Assembly: GCF_018596335.1 (NCBI RefSeq)
Contig: NZ_JAHEPS010000004.1
Span: 62,001-126,000, forward strand
Source of the DNA: Shewanella jiangmenensis
GTDB lineage: Bacteria > Pseudomonadota > Gammaproteobacteria > Enterobacterales > Shewanellaceae
DNA length: 64,000 nucleotides
Reading direction: 5' to 3'
In this document: piece after piece, positions 53,236-63,288 of the stretch
Numbering within the stretch: position 1 is the stretch's first letter
Layout: every line of letters begins with the position of its first letter
Notes under the pieces: generated by a model
What the model was told of the DNA's origin: nothing
What the model saw: the letters and a program-made list of their open reading frames with translations, nothing else
Database searches by the model: none
Translations under genes and position numbers: made by a program

Positions 53236-55272
53236 TCAGTGGCTGATACCACTGTGACGCAGCAGCGCGTCTGTGTTGGGTTCGCGGCCCATAAAGCGGC
53301 GGAACAGCTCCATCGGCTCTTCGCTGCCGCCCATCTCGAGGATGTTGGTGAGGAAGGCGCGGCCGGTCTCCGGATTGAAAATCCCTTCATCTTCAAAGCG
53401 GGAGAAGGCGTCGGCCGACAGCACTTCGGCCCACTTGTAGCTGTAGTAACCGGCGGCATAACCTCCGGCAAAAATGTGCGAGAAGCCGTGCTGGAAGCGG
53501 TTGAAGGCGGGCGGGATCACCACAGACACCTGCTGGCGCACTTCGTCCAGAATTTGCTGAATACGGGCGCCGTCTTCGCTGTTGTATTCAAGATGCATGC
53601 GGAAATCGAACAGCGAAAACTCAAGCTGACGCACCATCATCATGGCTGACTGGAAGTTTTTCGCCGCCAGCATTTTATCCAGCATGGCCTTGGGCAGTGG
53701 CTCGCCGGTCTCGAAGTGGCCGGAGATTTCATTGAGCGCCTCGGGCTCCCAGCACCAGTTTTCCATAAACTGGCTTGGCAGCTCTACCGCATCCCAGGGC
53801 ACGCCGTTGATGCCGGATACGCCTGCCACATCAACCTTGGTCAGCATATGGTGAATGCCGTGGCCAAATTCGTGGAACAGGGTGACCACTTCATCGTGGG
53901 TAAACAGGGCTGGCTTGCCGCCGACCGGGCCGTTGAAGTTACAGGTGAGATACGCCACCGGGCGCTGCAGCTTGCCGCCGCTTACGCGCCGTACCCGGCA
54001 CTCGTCCATCCAGGCGCCGCCGCGTTTGCCGCTGCGGGCGTATAAATCGAGATAGAAACTCCCTCTGTGCTCACCCTCGGCATCGAAAATGTGGAAGAAG
54101 CGCACGTCTTTATGCCAGCGGTCGAACTCGGTTTGCTCCTCGATTTTCAGGCCAAACAGGCGCTCGACTGTGTGGAACAGGCCGCTCAGCACCTTGTTTT
54201 CGGGGAAGTATGGCCGCAGCTCCTCCTGAGAAATTTCGTATCTGTGCTGCTTGAGCTTTTCGCCGTAGAAGCTCAAGTCCCATGCTTTGAGGTCGGTGGC
54301 GCCATATTCGCTGGCGGCGAAGGCTTTAAGCTCGTCCAGCTCTTGTTTGGCCTGCGGGCGTGAGTGCAGCGCCAGTTCGTTCAGGAAGCTGATAACCTGC
54401 GCCGGGGTCTCGGCCATTTTGGTGGCCAGCGACTTGTGGGCGAAGCTGTCAAAGCCGAGCAGGGTCGCCAGCTCATGGCGCAGCGCCAGCAGCTCTTCCA
54501 TCAGCGGGCTGTTGTCGAACTGACCGGCGTTGGGGCCTTGATCTGAGGCGCGGGCGGTGAAGGCGGTGTAGCACTCTTCGCGCAGTTCGCGGTTTTCGCA
54601 GTACATCATCACCGGCAGATAAGAGGGAAAATCGAGAGTAAACAGATAGCCCTGCAACTCCCGCTCTTCGGCCATGGCCTTGGCGGCCGCCAGCGCTGAC
54701 TCTGGCAGGCCCTTAAGCTCACTTTCGTCTGTAATGAGCTTGGTCCAGGCCTGAGTGGCATCGAGCACATTGTTGGAAAAGCTGCTGGACAGCTCAGACA
54801 GGCGCTTGACTATCTCGCCATAGCGGGCCTTTTTGGCCTCATCCAGACCAATACCCGACAGCTCAAAGTCGCGCAGCGCATGTTCAATCAGGGTTTGCTT
54901 TGGTCGTGGCAGGGTTTTGAATTCTCCCGAGCCGTGCAGGGTTTTGTAGGCCTGATACAGACCCTCATGCTGACCGACAAAAGTGCCGTATTCAGACAGC
55001 AGCGGCAGGCAGGCATCGTGGGCGGCGCGCCACTCTTCGGTGCTCAGTACCGAATTCATGTGCGACACAGGCGACCAGAGCTTGCTGAGGCGGTCATCCG
55101 CTTCTTCCAGCGGGGAGACCAATCCATTCCAGCTGAAATCACCCGCCGCCAGCACCCGCTCTATCTCGGCGCGGCAATGGCTTATGGCCTGTTCAACGGC
55201 GCTTTGGATGTGTTCGGGCTTGATGGCCGAAAAGGGTGGCAGCTCGGTGGCGGCCAGCAGGGGATTGGTCAT
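53236..55272 (-). CDS. prlC: Oligopeptidase A (M3 metallopeptidase)
   Basis: The 678-residue cytosolic zinc oligopeptidase degrades short peptides, including signal-peptide remnants. The zinc motif H467-E-F-G-H471 is in TLFHEFGHGIHHML, and the downstream catalytic-region signature is NWCWEPEALNEISGHFETGE. Length matches E. coli OpdA (680). AAGGA lies eight bases before ATG 55272; the open frame upstream to 55359 has no homology. gor lies close by, a pairing I associate with Shewanella. Confidence 0.95.
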   Translation of the reverse strand: MTNPLLAATELPPFSAIKPEHIQSAVEQAISHCRAEIERVLAAGDFSWNGLVSPLEEADDRLSKLWSPVSHMNSVLSTEEWRAAHDACLPLLSEYGTFVGQHEGLYQAYKTLHGSGEFKTLPRPKQTLIEHALRDFELSGIGLDEAKKARYGEIVKRLSELSSSFSNNVLDATQAWTKLITDESELKGLPESALAAAKAMAEERELQGYLFTLDFPSYLPVMMYCENRELREECYTAFTARASDQGPNAGQFDNSPLMEELLALRHELATLLGFDSFAHKSLATKMAETPAQVISFLNELALHSRPQAKQELDELKAFAASEYGATDLKAWDLSFYGEKLKQHRYEISQEELRPYFPENKVLSGLFHTVERLFGLKIEEQTEFDRWHKDVRFFHIFDAEGEHRGSFYLDLYARSGKRGGAWMDECRVRRVSGGKLQRPVAYLTCNFNGPVGGKPALFTHDEVVTLFHEFGHGIHHMLTKVDVAGVSGINGVPWDAVELPSQFMENWCWEPEALNEISGHFETGEPLPKAMLDKMLAAKNFQSAMMMVRQLEFSLFDFRMHLEYNSEDGARIQQILDEVRQQVSVVIPPAFNRFQHGFSHIFAGGYAAGYYSYKWAEVLSADAFSRFEDEGIFNPETGRAFLTNILEMGGSEEPMELFRRFMGREPNTDALLRHSGISH

Positions 55273-55525
55273 GGGGATGTCCTTGTTTATTGGCATTAGG
55301 GGATAGATAGGGGCTTGGGCGCTATTTATCAAGCCATGGCAGAGGTTAACTGCATGCAATAGCAGCTGACGTCACACAAAACCGTGATCCGCCATCGAAT
55401 TTGCGACTAGGCTTAATTTACAATGTCAACTTTGCCAAGCCTGCCAAAAATGCAACTTGTTATCATTTACAGTTTTCGGCTGTTGCATACCATGGCGCTG
55501 GGAATCGTGAAACAGGATGGATTGT

Positions 55526-56215
55526 ATGCGTGCAGCAGTGCTGATGTTGAGTGTGCTTGCGGCGCCCGCAATGGCGCAGGGGCCAGAATATGAACTGGCG
55601 CTCGGCTGGGATAGTAAGTATGTCTCGGAGGGGCGGGATAACCTCGGTCGCGGCGGTATTGGCTGGGCAGTGCTCGCGGCATCCTTTGGCAATCTGACGC
55701 CCTATGCGGTTGTTGGCCGCGCCGACAGTGAAGCCTTTACCGAGTGGAATTTTGGCCTCGAATACGCCCTCGAACTGATGCCCGACCTTGATGCTCATGT
55801 CGGTATTCAGCAGGTTGAAACCTATGCCGACGAGCGCCTGTCGGAAACCGAACTGTTCGCCGAACTTGCCTGGCACCGCATTGATTGGTTAATTCCATCG
55901 GTGGCTTACACCTACAGCTTTGAGACCTCAGGCTATTTTGTCGAACTCAGCCTGCACAGCAACTGGCATATTGGTGAGCAATTCACTTTGAGCCCCTATA
56001 TCACCCAGGGGCTCGATTATCAGTATGTGACCGAAGCGCACAATGGCCGCAACCACCTGCAATTTGGCCTCGAAGCCGAGTATATGCTGAGTGACAGCCT
56101 GGCTGTGTCGGGCCACATCAGCCGCAGCATTGCCGGGCACGATATTGAGCTGGAAATGGGCGATGAGGCGCGGGATGAAACCTTTGCCGGTATCCACCTG
56201 CATTGGTCGTTCTGA
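55526..56215 (+). CDS. TorF-like outer membrane protein
   Basis: A 229-residue exported beta-rich protein: signal peptide MRAAVLMLSVLAAPAMA, then LALGWDSKYVSEGRDNLGR like the SDYVFRG start of TorF proteins, alternating amphipathic strands, and a terminal HLHWSF ending in phenylalanine. AGGA lies eight bases before ATG 55526; an ATG nine bases earlier is less well placed. It is divergent from prlC. The role is unknown. Confidence 0.82.
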   Translation: MRAAVLMLSVLAAPAMAQGPEYELALGWDSKYVSEGRDNLGRGGIGWAVLAASFGNLTPYAVVGRADSEAFTEWNFGLEYALELMPDLDAHVGIQQVETYADERLSETELFAELAWHRIDWLIPSVAYTYSFETSGYFVELSLHSNWHIGEQFTLSPYITQGLDYQYVTEAHNGRNHLQFGLEAEYMLSDSLAVSGHISRSIAGHDIELEMGDEARDETFAGIHLHWSF

Positions 56216-56303
56216 AGAGGTTTGACTACACTCAATAGCCCGGGCCTCCATGGTGGAGGCTTGGGCGAAGGGCCGCCGGATGCGGCCGATTGGAGGACAG
56301 GGA

Positions 56304-57005
56304 ATGTCAGCCACAGCCAAGGCAATTGCCAAAGTTAAAGTCGCCGCCAAAGTTAAAACCACAGCCAAAGTTAAAGCCACTGCACCCGCCATTTCACGCA
56401 CACCGCTGCAGCGTGCTTTTGTGTGGCTTACAGGCTTGGCGCTGATTGTCAGTTCGCTTGTATTTGCCGGCGACTACGATGCACTCATCAAGGCCGATAA
56501 GCGCGAGTCTGCCAAATCACAAAGGCTCGATAATCACAGCGAGATAAAACGCAAAGAGATAGCCCTCGACAGCGACGGCAACCCTATCCCGATACCGAGC
56601 GACACAGAGCCTGGGCTCGAATTCAGCATGGATGAGTATCTGCAGTCGGCGCAGGGCGCGTCTGGCTCGACTACACCAGTAGCATCCCCAAAGCGGCCAT
56701 CAGCAACGTCTACCGCTCAAAAGCCAACCAAAAAGCAATCCGCCAAAAAAGAGTCCACCCAAAAGCGCTCCGCCAAAAAGTCCGCTGGCAGAGGGGATGA
56801 CTATGACGGCCGGGTGGCGAACGATCCGGGCTGTCGCTGGCTTGATGGCAGAATAAGGCTGCTGCAGCAATTTATCGCATCCAAGGCCGCTGGCAGCCAT
56901 CACAGGGATGAACTCGATGCACGCCAAAGCGAGTGGCGCTGCATGGATTGCGGCGGCGCAGGGCCGAATGGCGATGACCATGCCCGCTGCCAATATCGGC
57001 GCTGA
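56304..57005 (+). CDS. Lys-rich membrane-anchored protein with conserved Cys-containing C-terminus, unknown
   Basis: A 233-residue protein of unusual make-up. The N-terminus has three A-K-V-K type repeats, encoded by an 18-bp DNA repeat. One membrane helix follows at about residues 36-54 (FVWLTGLALIVSSLVFAG). Then come a long low-complexity Ser/Thr/Lys linker (about residues 125-170) and a compact C-terminal segment with C190RWLDGRIRLLQ and WRCMDCGGAGPNG. The C-terminal segment looks folded and may bind metal or form disulfides. GGAGG precedes ATG 56304. I do not recognise a function. It lies between a TorF-like gene and gor. Confidence 0.7.
   Translation: MSATAKAIAKVKVAAKVKTTAKVKATAPAISRTPLQRAFVWLTGLALIVSSLVFAGDYDALIKADKRESAKSQRLDNHSEIKRKEIALDSDGNPIPIPSDTEPGLEFSMDEYLQSAQGASGSTTPVASPKRPSATSTAQKPTKKQSAKKESTQKRSAKKSAGRGDDYDGRVANDPGCRWLDGRIRLLQQFIASKAAGSHHRDELDARQSEWRCMDCGGAGPNGDDHARCQYRR
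56328..56375 (+). repeat. In-frame 18-bp repeat, three copies, coding A-K-V-K
   Basis: GCCAAAGTTAAA recurs at 56328, 56346 and 56364 with an exact 18-bp period inside the N-terminal coding region, so copy number changes would keep the frame. Confidence 0.85.
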
Positions 57006-57104
57006 CGGTAACAAAGCGGCCAAATCACAGGTCTTCGCTATGGTCTAAGGTGAAAAAGCTTCCTACAATGGGCAACTTGCCGGTCGTTCACAGCGGAGAA
57101 TTCC

Positions 57105-58460
57105 ATGGCTCAACATTTTGATTATATTTGTCTTGGCGCAGGCAGCGGCGGTATTGCCTCGGCCAACCGTGCCGCCATTCGTGGCGCCAAAGTGCTGCTT
57201 ATCGAAGCCAAACACGTGGGCGGTACCTGCGTGAACGTGGGCTGCGTACCAAAAAAAGTCATGTGGTACGGCGCTCAGGTGGCTGAGGCTATTCATCTGT
57301 ACGCCAAAGACTATGGCTTTGATGTGGAAGTAAAAAACTTCGACTGGAACACCCTGGTCGCCAGCCGTGAAGCCTATATCGAGCGGGTCCACGCCGCCTA
57401 TGGCCGTGGCTTTGCCAGTAACGGCGTGACTTTGGTAGAGGGCTATGGCCGCTTCAAAGATAACCGCACTATCGAAGTGAACGGCGAAGAATACACCGCC
57501 GATCATATTCTTATCGCCACCGGCGGTCGCCCAAGCATCCCCAATATCCCCGGTGCCGAGCACGGTATCGACTCCAACGGCTTCTTTGCCCTCGACGCCC
57601 AGCCCAAGCGGGTTGCTGTGGTTGGCGCAGGTTACATCGCCGTCGAAATCGCCGGGGTGCTGCATGCCCTTGGCAGCGAAACCCATCTTTTGGTGCGTAA
57701 GCACTCACCGCTTCGCAGCTTCGACCCCATGCTGAGCCAAGCCTTGGTTGATGCCATGGCGCAAAATGGCCCGACTCTGCACACCCATGCTGTGCCAAAA
57801 GCCGTTGAAAAACATGCCGATGGCAGCCTGACCCTGCAGCTTGAAAACGGCGAGTCCCTCACTGTGGATTGCCTGATTTGGGCCATTGGCCGCGAACCCT
57901 CTACCGACAAGATTGGCCTCGAACACACAGATGTGAAGCTCGATGAGCAGGGCTACGTGCTGGTGGATGAGTGGCAAAACACGTCTGCCAAGGGGATTTA
58001 CTGTGTCGGTGACATCATGGCCGGTGGCGTGGAACTCACCCCGGTGGCAGTCAAAGCCGGTCGCTTCCTGTCTGAGCGCCTGTTTGGCAACCTGCCCAAC
58101 GCCAGGATGGATTACAGTAACATCCCCACCGTGGTGTTCAGCCATCCGCCCATCGGCACCATGGGTCTGAGTGAGCCAGACGCCAAAGCCAAGTTCGGTG
58201 AGGATCAGGTGAAGGTTTATAACTCTACCTTTACCTCCATGTACACCGCTGTCACCGCCCATCGCCAGCCGTGCAAGATGAAGCTGGTCTGCGCTGGGCC
58301 AGATGAAAAAGTCGTGGGTATCCACGGTATTGGCTTTGGTATGGATGAAATCCTGCAGGGCTTCGGTGTTGCCATCAAGATGGGCGCCACCAAGGCCGAC
58401 TTCGATGCCGTGGTGGCCATTCACCCCACAGGCGCTGAAGAGTTTGTGACCATGCGCTGA
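57105..58460 (+). CDS. gor: Glutathione-disulfide reductase
   Basis: This FAD- and NADPH-dependent enzyme keeps glutathione reduced. The 451-residue protein has the FAD motif GAGSGG at 11-16, the redox disulfide C42-V-N-V-G-C47 in [13 protein letters not shown], the NADPH-binding [11 protein letters not shown], and the catalytic His/Glu pair H440 and E445 in IHPTGAEEF. All positions agree with E. coli Gor within one residue. It has its own terminator. Confidence 0.96.
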   Translation: MAQHFDYICLGAGSGGIASANRAAIRGAKVLLIEAKHVGGTCVNVGCVPKKVMWYGAQVAEAIHLYAKDYGFDVEVKNFDWNTLVASREAYIERVHAAYGRGFASNGVTLVEGYGRFKDNRTIEVNGEEYTADHILIATGGRPSIPNIPGAEHGIDSNGFFALDAQPKRVAVVGAGYIAVEIAGVLHALGSETHLLVRKHSPLRSFDPMLSQALVDAMAQNGPTLHTHAVPKAVEKHADGSLTLQLENGESLTVDCLIWAIGREPSTDKIGLEHTDVKLDEQGYVLVDEWQNTSAKGIYCVGDIMAGGVELTPVAVKAGRFLSERLFGNLPNARMDYSNIPTVVFSHPPIGTMGLSEPDAKAKFGEDQVKVYNSTFTSMYTAVTAHRQPCKMKLVCAGPDEKVVGIHGIGFGMDEILQGFGVAIKMGATKADFDAVVAIHPTGAEEFVTMR

Positions 58461-58483
58461 TTGCAGAGCCTGCACTGAACCCA

Positions 58484-58509
58484 AAAGCCGCTCACCGAGC
58501 GGCTTTTTG
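58484..58509 (+). terminator. Rho-independent terminator after gor
   Basis: AAAGCCGCTC (58484-58493) pairs with GAGCGGCTTT (58497-58506) around ACC, followed by more T residues. Confidence 0.9.
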
Positions 58510-58835
58510 CTGTGCCGTAGCTGTGTTGTAGCGGCGCCGACGCTGGGCGCGGCTGGCAGATGCGGCGCGGAAATTGGTCATTGTGATGCAAGCTGATACC
58601 TAGGTGAATTGGCTGTGTCGCTTGTGTCGTGCGCTGATGCAAATCGTATTAACGCAATGATTTTATTTAAAATACATTTAATTCCATGCTGCCATTTCTG
58701 ATGTGCGGCAATGCGGTTTTGGGATCTGCCCCTTAAGTCACACAAATTGCCTGTGACCCATGACAGGGATCGCGTTTTACAGCCTTCGCCATGGCTATGC
58801 TGCGACGGTTTGTCTGTACCCGGAACCTGATATTT
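58510..58835 (+). promoter_or_regulatory. Promoter region of the nupC-deoD operon
   Basis: No gene is seen. ATGCAAAT (58637-58644) and AACGCAAT (58651-58658) resemble CytR octamers in direct orientation. ATTTTA-TT-TAAAAT (58660-58673) is a perfect AT-rich inverted repeat. GTCACA...TGTGAC (around 58737-58757) is an outward version of a CRP site and may be fortuitous. Nucleoside control of the operon is plausible but unproven. Confidence 0.35.
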
Positions 58836-60062
58836 ATGGAAATTTTAATAAGTCTTATCGGCATGCTGTCGCTCATTGCGCTGGCGGTGCTGCTTTCAGA
58901 AAATCGCCGTGCTATTCGCCTTCGTACCGTGCTCGGTGCGCTCGCCTTTCAAATCGCCTTTGGCGCCTTCGTGATGTATGTGCCCGCCGGCCAGGTGGTG
59001 CTGGACGCCGCCTCCAAGGGCGTGATGCATGTGATCAATTACGGCAACGAGGGGCTCGGCTTCGTCTTTGGCGATCTGGCCCGATTCGGTATGGGCTTTA
59101 TCTTTGTGATTAACGTGCTGTGCGTAGTGGTGTTTATCAGCGCCTTGATTGCGGTGCTCTATTACCTCGGCATCATGCAGTGGGTAATTGGAATCATAGG
59201 TGGCGCCTTATCGCGCCTGCTCGGCACCAGCCGCGCCGAGTCATTGTCGGCCACCGCCAACATTTTTGTTGGGCCTATTGAAGCACCGTCCATGGTGCGC
59301 CCCTTCGTGCGCCGCATGACCCGCTCTGAACTGTTTGCGGTGATGACCGGCGGCCTCGCCTCTGTGGCCGGCGGCACCATGATTGGTTACATCCAGATGG
59401 GTGTGGACGTTAAGTATGTACTCACGGCCGCCTTTATGACGGCACCGGCCGGACTGCTGTTTGCCAAGCTGATGTGGCCCGAAACCGAAACGCCCATCAA
59501 CGATATCAACAAGGTACTGGACGAGCAGGACGACAAGCCCGCCAACGTGCTGGACGCTGCGGCGAACGGTGCGGCCATGGGTATGCAACAGGTGCTGGCG
59601 GTATCGGCGCTGCTGCTGGCCTTTGTGGCGCTGGTTGCGCTGCTCAACGGCATGATTGGCGGCATAGGTAACTGGTTTGGAATCGATAATCTGTCGCTGC
59701 AGATGATGCTTGGGTATGTATTGGCGCCGCTTGCCTGGCTGATGGGCGTGCCCTGGAGCGAAGCGACCCAGGCGGCGAGCTTTATCGGCCAGAAGATGGT
59801 GATCAACGAGTTTGTTGCTTACATGGACTTCCTTAAGGTGGCCGATGGGCTGTCGCCCAAGACCCAGGTGATCATCAGCTTTGCCCTGTGTGGCTTTGCC
59901 AATATCGGCTCGCTGGCCATGGTGATTGGCGGCCTGTCGGCCCTTTGCCCCGAGCGGCGCCATGACCTTGGCCAAATCGGCATGAAGGCACTTATCGCGG
60001 CGGCGCTCGCCAACCTGATGAGCGGCACCATCGCTGGCTTACTTTTCAGTATCGGAGGTTAA
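58836..60062 (+). CDS. Concentrative nucleoside transporter (NupC/CNT family)
   Basis: A 408-residue inner-membrane nucleoside symporter. CNT family features include [50 protein letters not shown] and [14 protein letters not shown], with eight or more helices. I chose ATG 58836 ([11 protein letters not shown]) with GGAA upstream; the open frame before it is not needed. Its stop is two bases before the deoD start, so uptake and phosphorolysis of nucleosides are coupled. Confidence 0.93.
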   Translation: MEILISLIGMLSLIALAVLLSENRRAIRLRTVLGALAFQIAFGAFVMYVPAGQVVLDAASKGVMHVINYGNEGLGFVFGDLARFGMGFIFVINVLCVVVFISALIAVLYYLGIMQWVIGIIGGALSRLLGTSRAESLSATANIFVGPIEAPSMVRPFVRRMTRSELFAVMTGGLASVAGGTMIGYIQMGVDVKYVLTAAFMTAPAGLLFAKLMWPETETPINDINKVLDEQDDKPANVLDAAANGAAMGMQQVLAVSALLLAFVALVALLNGMIGGIGNWFGIDNLSLQMMLGYVLAPLAWLMGVPWSEATQAASFIGQKMVINEFVAYMDFLKVADGLSPKTQVIISFALCGFANIGSLAMVIGGLSALCPERRHDLGQIGMKALIAAALANLMSGTIAGLLFSIGG

Positions 60063-60064
60063 CC

Positions 60065-60775
60065 ATGACACCCCATATCAATGCGCCCCAAGGGGCTTTT
60101 GCAGAAACTGTGTTGATGCCCGGCGATCCGCTGCGGGCCAAATTTATTGCCGAGCAGTTTCTCGATAACGCGGTGCAGGTCACCGATGTGCGCAATATGC
60201 TCGGCTTCACCGGCGAGTATCGCGGCAAGCGGATTTCGGTGATGGGCTCCGGCATGGGTATTCCGTCCATTTCCATCTACGCCCGCGAGCTGATCGTCGA
60301 CTATGGCGTAAAAAATCTCATCCGTATCGGTTCCTGCGGCGCCGTGAGCAACGATATCAAACTGATGGATGTGGTCATGGCGATGGGCGCCAGTACCGAT
60401 TCTGGCGTAAACAGAACGCGCTTTCCCGGCGCTGACTTCGCGATGCTGGCGGATTTCAATCTGCTGCGTCACGCAGTATCTGCGGCCGAAAATCAGGGCG
60501 TGTCTTTCATAGTGGGTAACATTTATTCATCTGACCTGTTTTACTGCGCCGATGAAAGCCGTTACGACCTGATGGAAAAATACGGCATTCTAGGGGTCGA
60601 GATGGAGGCCGCCGGACTCTATGGCGTGGCCGCCGAAACCGGTGCCAGGGCGCTGGCGATGATGACAGTCACAGATCATCTGCGTCAGGGGCTGCACCTG
60701 AGCGCCGAGGAGCGCCAGCAGACCCTGTGCGACATGATCCGGTTAACGCTGGAAGCCGCCAGCCAGCTCGACTGA
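60065..60775 (+). CDS. deoD: Purine nucleoside phosphorylase, DeoD type
   Basis: The enzyme splits purine (deoxy)nucleosides with phosphate to base and (deoxy)ribose-1-phosphate. The 236-residue hexamer-type protein has the phosphate-binding [35 protein letters not shown] and the nucleoside-site [11 protein letters not shown] followed by TVTDHL. Length is typical (about 239 in E. coli). GGAGG lies directly before the ATG. It forms an operon with the transporter gene, closed by a terminator. Confidence 0.95.
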   Translation: MTPHINAPQGAFAETVLMPGDPLRAKFIAEQFLDNAVQVTDVRNMLGFTGEYRGKRISVMGSGMGIPSISIYARELIVDYGVKNLIRIGSCGAVSNDIKLMDVVMAMGASTDSGVNRTRFPGADFAMLADFNLLRHAVSAAENQGVSFIVGNIYSSDLFYCADESRYDLMEKYGILGVEMEAAGLYGVAAETGARALAMMTVTDHLRQGLHLSAEERQQTLCDMIRLTLEAASQLD

Positions 60776-60795
60776 CAGTTAATGCCTTTCACCAA

Positions 60796-60818
60796 GCCGC
60801 TCATTGAGCGGCATTTTT
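60796..60818 (+). terminator. Rho-independent terminator after deoD
   Basis: GCCGCTC (60796-60802) pairs with GAGCGGC (60806-60812) around ATT, then ATTTTT. Confidence 0.85.
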
Positions 60819-60853
60819 GTGACTGGCCCTCGGCGAAACAATGTAAATTCAGT

Positions 60854-60868
60854 TGAGACTGATTCTTA
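60854..60868. promoter_or_regulatory. Fur-like box upstream of iutA
   Basis: TGAGACT-G-ATTCTTA matches 10 of 14 informative bases of the 7-1-7 Fur consensus (TGATAAT-n-ATTATCA), 150 bases before the receptor start. Iron repression of a siderophore receptor is expected. Confidence 0.6.
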
Positions 60869-61019
60869 TTTGCGCCTAAAATCTGCGCTTTACGTTGAAG
60901 GCCAACTGCGAAAATCCCCTTCAAACTGCCTTTCTTATCAATGGCATGCGCCAGAGCTCCCTGCGGCTGGTATTTTGCGGCTGGCTTTTGCTTTCCATCC
61001 TGTTTTGTTGGAGAACAAC

Positions 61020-63275
61020 ATGTCCAAGTTGCCGGCTCGCCTGAGCCTGATTGCCGCCGCCATCGCCTGCCAGTTATTGCCTGTGGATACGGCCTTTGCC
61101 AGCGAGCGCGCTGCGATTGAGCGTAGCGCAATGGAACGAATCGTCGTGACCGCTAACCGCACCCCCACCCAAATCAGCGACCTGTCGAGCACTGTGTGGG
61201 TGATAGGCGAAGCCAGTATCCGCGAGCAAACCGACAGCGGCAAAGGCATTAAGGAAATGCTGGCTGCGCTGGTGCCGTCGATGGACGTGTCCAGTCAGGG
61301 CCGCACCAACTTTGGCCAGAACATGCGTGGCCGCGCCATGGTGGTGCTGATTGACGGAATATCGATGAATACTTCCCGCGGTATCAGCCGTCAGCTCGAC
61401 AGCATTGACCCGTTCAACATCGCCCGCATCGAAGTGCTGGCGGGCGCCTCGGCCCTCTACGGCGGCGGTGCGTTGGGCGGCGCCATCAATATCGTCACCA
61501 AAAAGGCTGCCCACAGTCCGGATACCTTTGAGGCCGAAGCCGGTTTCAAGTCAGGTTTTGCTGGCGGCGATGATTTGGATTACCGCACCGCCTTTGCTGT
61601 GGCCGGTGGCAGCGACGCGCTCAAGGGCCGCTTCAGCGCCGCTTGGCAGGAGAACGGCCAATGGTTTGATGGCAGCGGCAATGAGGTGATGCCGGATATC
61701 ACCCAAACCGGACTGCAGTACACCCAAGGCTATGATTTGATGGCCAACATGGACTGGAGTCTTAGCAATGACACCAGCCTTGGCGCGCTGGTGCAGCACT
61801 ATCGCAATGGCTCCGATGGCGAGCACGGCCTGTACATGGGCGATAACTTTGCCGGAGTCACCGGCGACGCCGCGTTACTCGAAAGCCGCAAAGGGTTGGA
61901 TGCCGACCGCAGCCCAGCCACCGAGCGCACACTGCTGAATTTGTCGCTGAGCGAGGCGGATTTCTTCGGGCAAACGCTTTATCTGCAAGGCTTTTACCGC
62001 AAAGAAGATTTGGACTTTCACCCGTTTCCTTACGTAAGTCAGGCCAAAGGGGTATACAACTATTCGGCCTCGGCGCAAAACACCGCCATTTATGGCCTAA
62101 AAGCGGTGCTTGAATCTGAGCTTGCCGACAGTCTTAAGCTCACCTGGGGCGTGGACTGGGATAAAGAAAGTTTTGACTCGGATCAGATGAGTTTTGACCT
62201 CACCGCCGCCAACCAAAGCGGCGGCTTGGTGATGCGCGAGCTGTTCAGTACCGGCCGCTACGTCGATTTTAGCGTGGAGTCGGTTGCGGCGTTTGTGCAA
62301 AGTAGCTGGGATATCAACAGCTTTCTGCTGCTGAATGGCGGCTACCGTTATCAGCAGATGGAAAACAGCGTCGATGACTTTATCGGTTTCAACCAGCAGG
62401 TGGCGATTGCCTCCGGCAAAGCCCCGGGCGCCGATGCCATCCAGGGCGGCAGCACCGACTACAACGTCGGGCTGGTGAATCTGGGTCTTGTTGCCAAACT
62501 CAGTGACGATCAGCAGCTGTGGCTGTCGTACTCAGAGGGGTTTGAGCTGCCGGATCTGTCCAAATACTATGGCCGAGGCAGCTACAAGGCCGATGCCGAT
62601 GGCTACCTGCGCTTGCAAAACAGCATCAATATCAACGACACCCGATTGGATGGCATTAAAACCGACTCGATGGAGCTTGGCTGGCGTTATATGGCGAGCG
62701 CTTGGCAGGCACAGGCCAGCGCCTATTATGCCGAGTCGGACAAGGTGATTGAGGTCAACAGCAAAGACCTGACCATTAACGTAAAAGATCAGCCCAAGCG
62801 CAGCTACGGACTGGAAGCCCAGCTTAACTTCAACATCAGCAGCGACTGGCTGGCGGGCACCAACCTGCATCTGGTGAAAAGCGAAGTGAAAAACGACGCC
62901 AGCTGGATTGATGAGACGGTGACCTATGCTTCGCCCTCCAAGGCAACGGCCTTTATTGCCTGGGAAGCAAACGAGTTCAAGCTGAGGCTGCAGGCCGAGC
63001 ACAGTTTCAGCGCCGAGTCGGCTTATCGCTTCAAGACTACAGATGGCCTTGTAAGCGAGCTTGAAAGTTACACCACGCTGGATTTACTGGGCTCGGTGGC
63101 GCTGCCGGTGGGCACCTTAAGTTACGGCATCGAAAACCTGCTCGATGAAGACTACAGCACCCTTTGGGGCCAGCGGGCGGTGTATTTCTACAGCCCGACC
63201 TACGGCCCGGAGGCGATGTTTGACTACCATGGCCGTGGCCGCACCTTTGCCCTGAGTTATTCTCTCGGCTGGTAA
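61020..63275 (+). CDS. iutA: TonB-dependent ferric aerobactin receptor, IutA family
   Basis: The 751-residue outer membrane receptor imports a ferric siderophore with TonB energy. Its signal peptide ends near DTAFASE. The TonB box region is MERIVVTANR. The plug carries LVPSMDVSSQGRTNFGQNMRG, VVLIDGISMNTSR, RQLDSIDPFNIARIEVLAGA and GGAINIVTKK, all very close to IutA. The barrel keeps LPDLSKYYGRGSY and ENLLDEDYSTLWGQRA and ends SYSLGW. GGAG precedes ATG 61020; the open frame from 60804 includes the promoter and is not coding. No aerobactin synthesis genes are seen, so it may use a foreign siderophore. Confidence 0.92.
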   Translation: MSKLPARLSLIAAAIACQLLPVDTAFASERAAIERSAMERIVVTANRTPTQISDLSSTVWVIGEASIREQTDSGKGIKEMLAALVPSMDVSSQGRTNFGQNMRGRAMVVLIDGISMNTSRGISRQLDSIDPFNIARIEVLAGASALYGGGALGGAINIVTKKAAHSPDTFEAEAGFKSGFAGGDDLDYRTAFAVAGGSDALKGRFSAAWQENGQWFDGSGNEVMPDITQTGLQYTQGYDLMANMDWSLSNDTSLGALVQHYRNGSDGEHGLYMGDNFAGVTGDAALLESRKGLDADRSPATERTLLNLSLSEADFFGQTLYLQGFYRKEDLDFHPFPYVSQAKGVYNYSASAQNTAIYGLKAVLESELADSLKLTWGVDWDKESFDSDQMSFDLTAANQSGGLVMRELFSTGRYVDFSVESVAAFVQSSWDINSFLLLNGGYRYQQMENSVDDFIGFNQQVAIASGKAPGADAIQGGSTDYNVGLVNLGLVAKLSDDQQLWLSYSEGFELPDLSKYYGRGSYKADADGYLRLQNSININDTRLDGIKTDSMELGWRYMASAWQAQASAYYAESDKVIEVNSKDLTINVKDQPKRSYGLEAQLNFNISSDWLAGTNLHLVKSEVKNDASWIDETVTYASPSKATAFIAWEANEFKLRLQAEHSFSAESAYRFKTTDGLVSELESYTTLDLLGSVALPVGTLSYGIENLLDEDYSTLWGQRAVYFYSPTYGPEAMFDYHGRGRTFALSYSLGW

Positions 63276-63288
63276 CCCTGATAGTGTT

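Noticed and set aside
58737..58757. GTCACA...TGTGAC as a CRP site before nupC
   Set aside because: The half-sites face outward with a 9-bp spacer, unlike the TGTGA-N6-TCACA arrangement of a CRP site.
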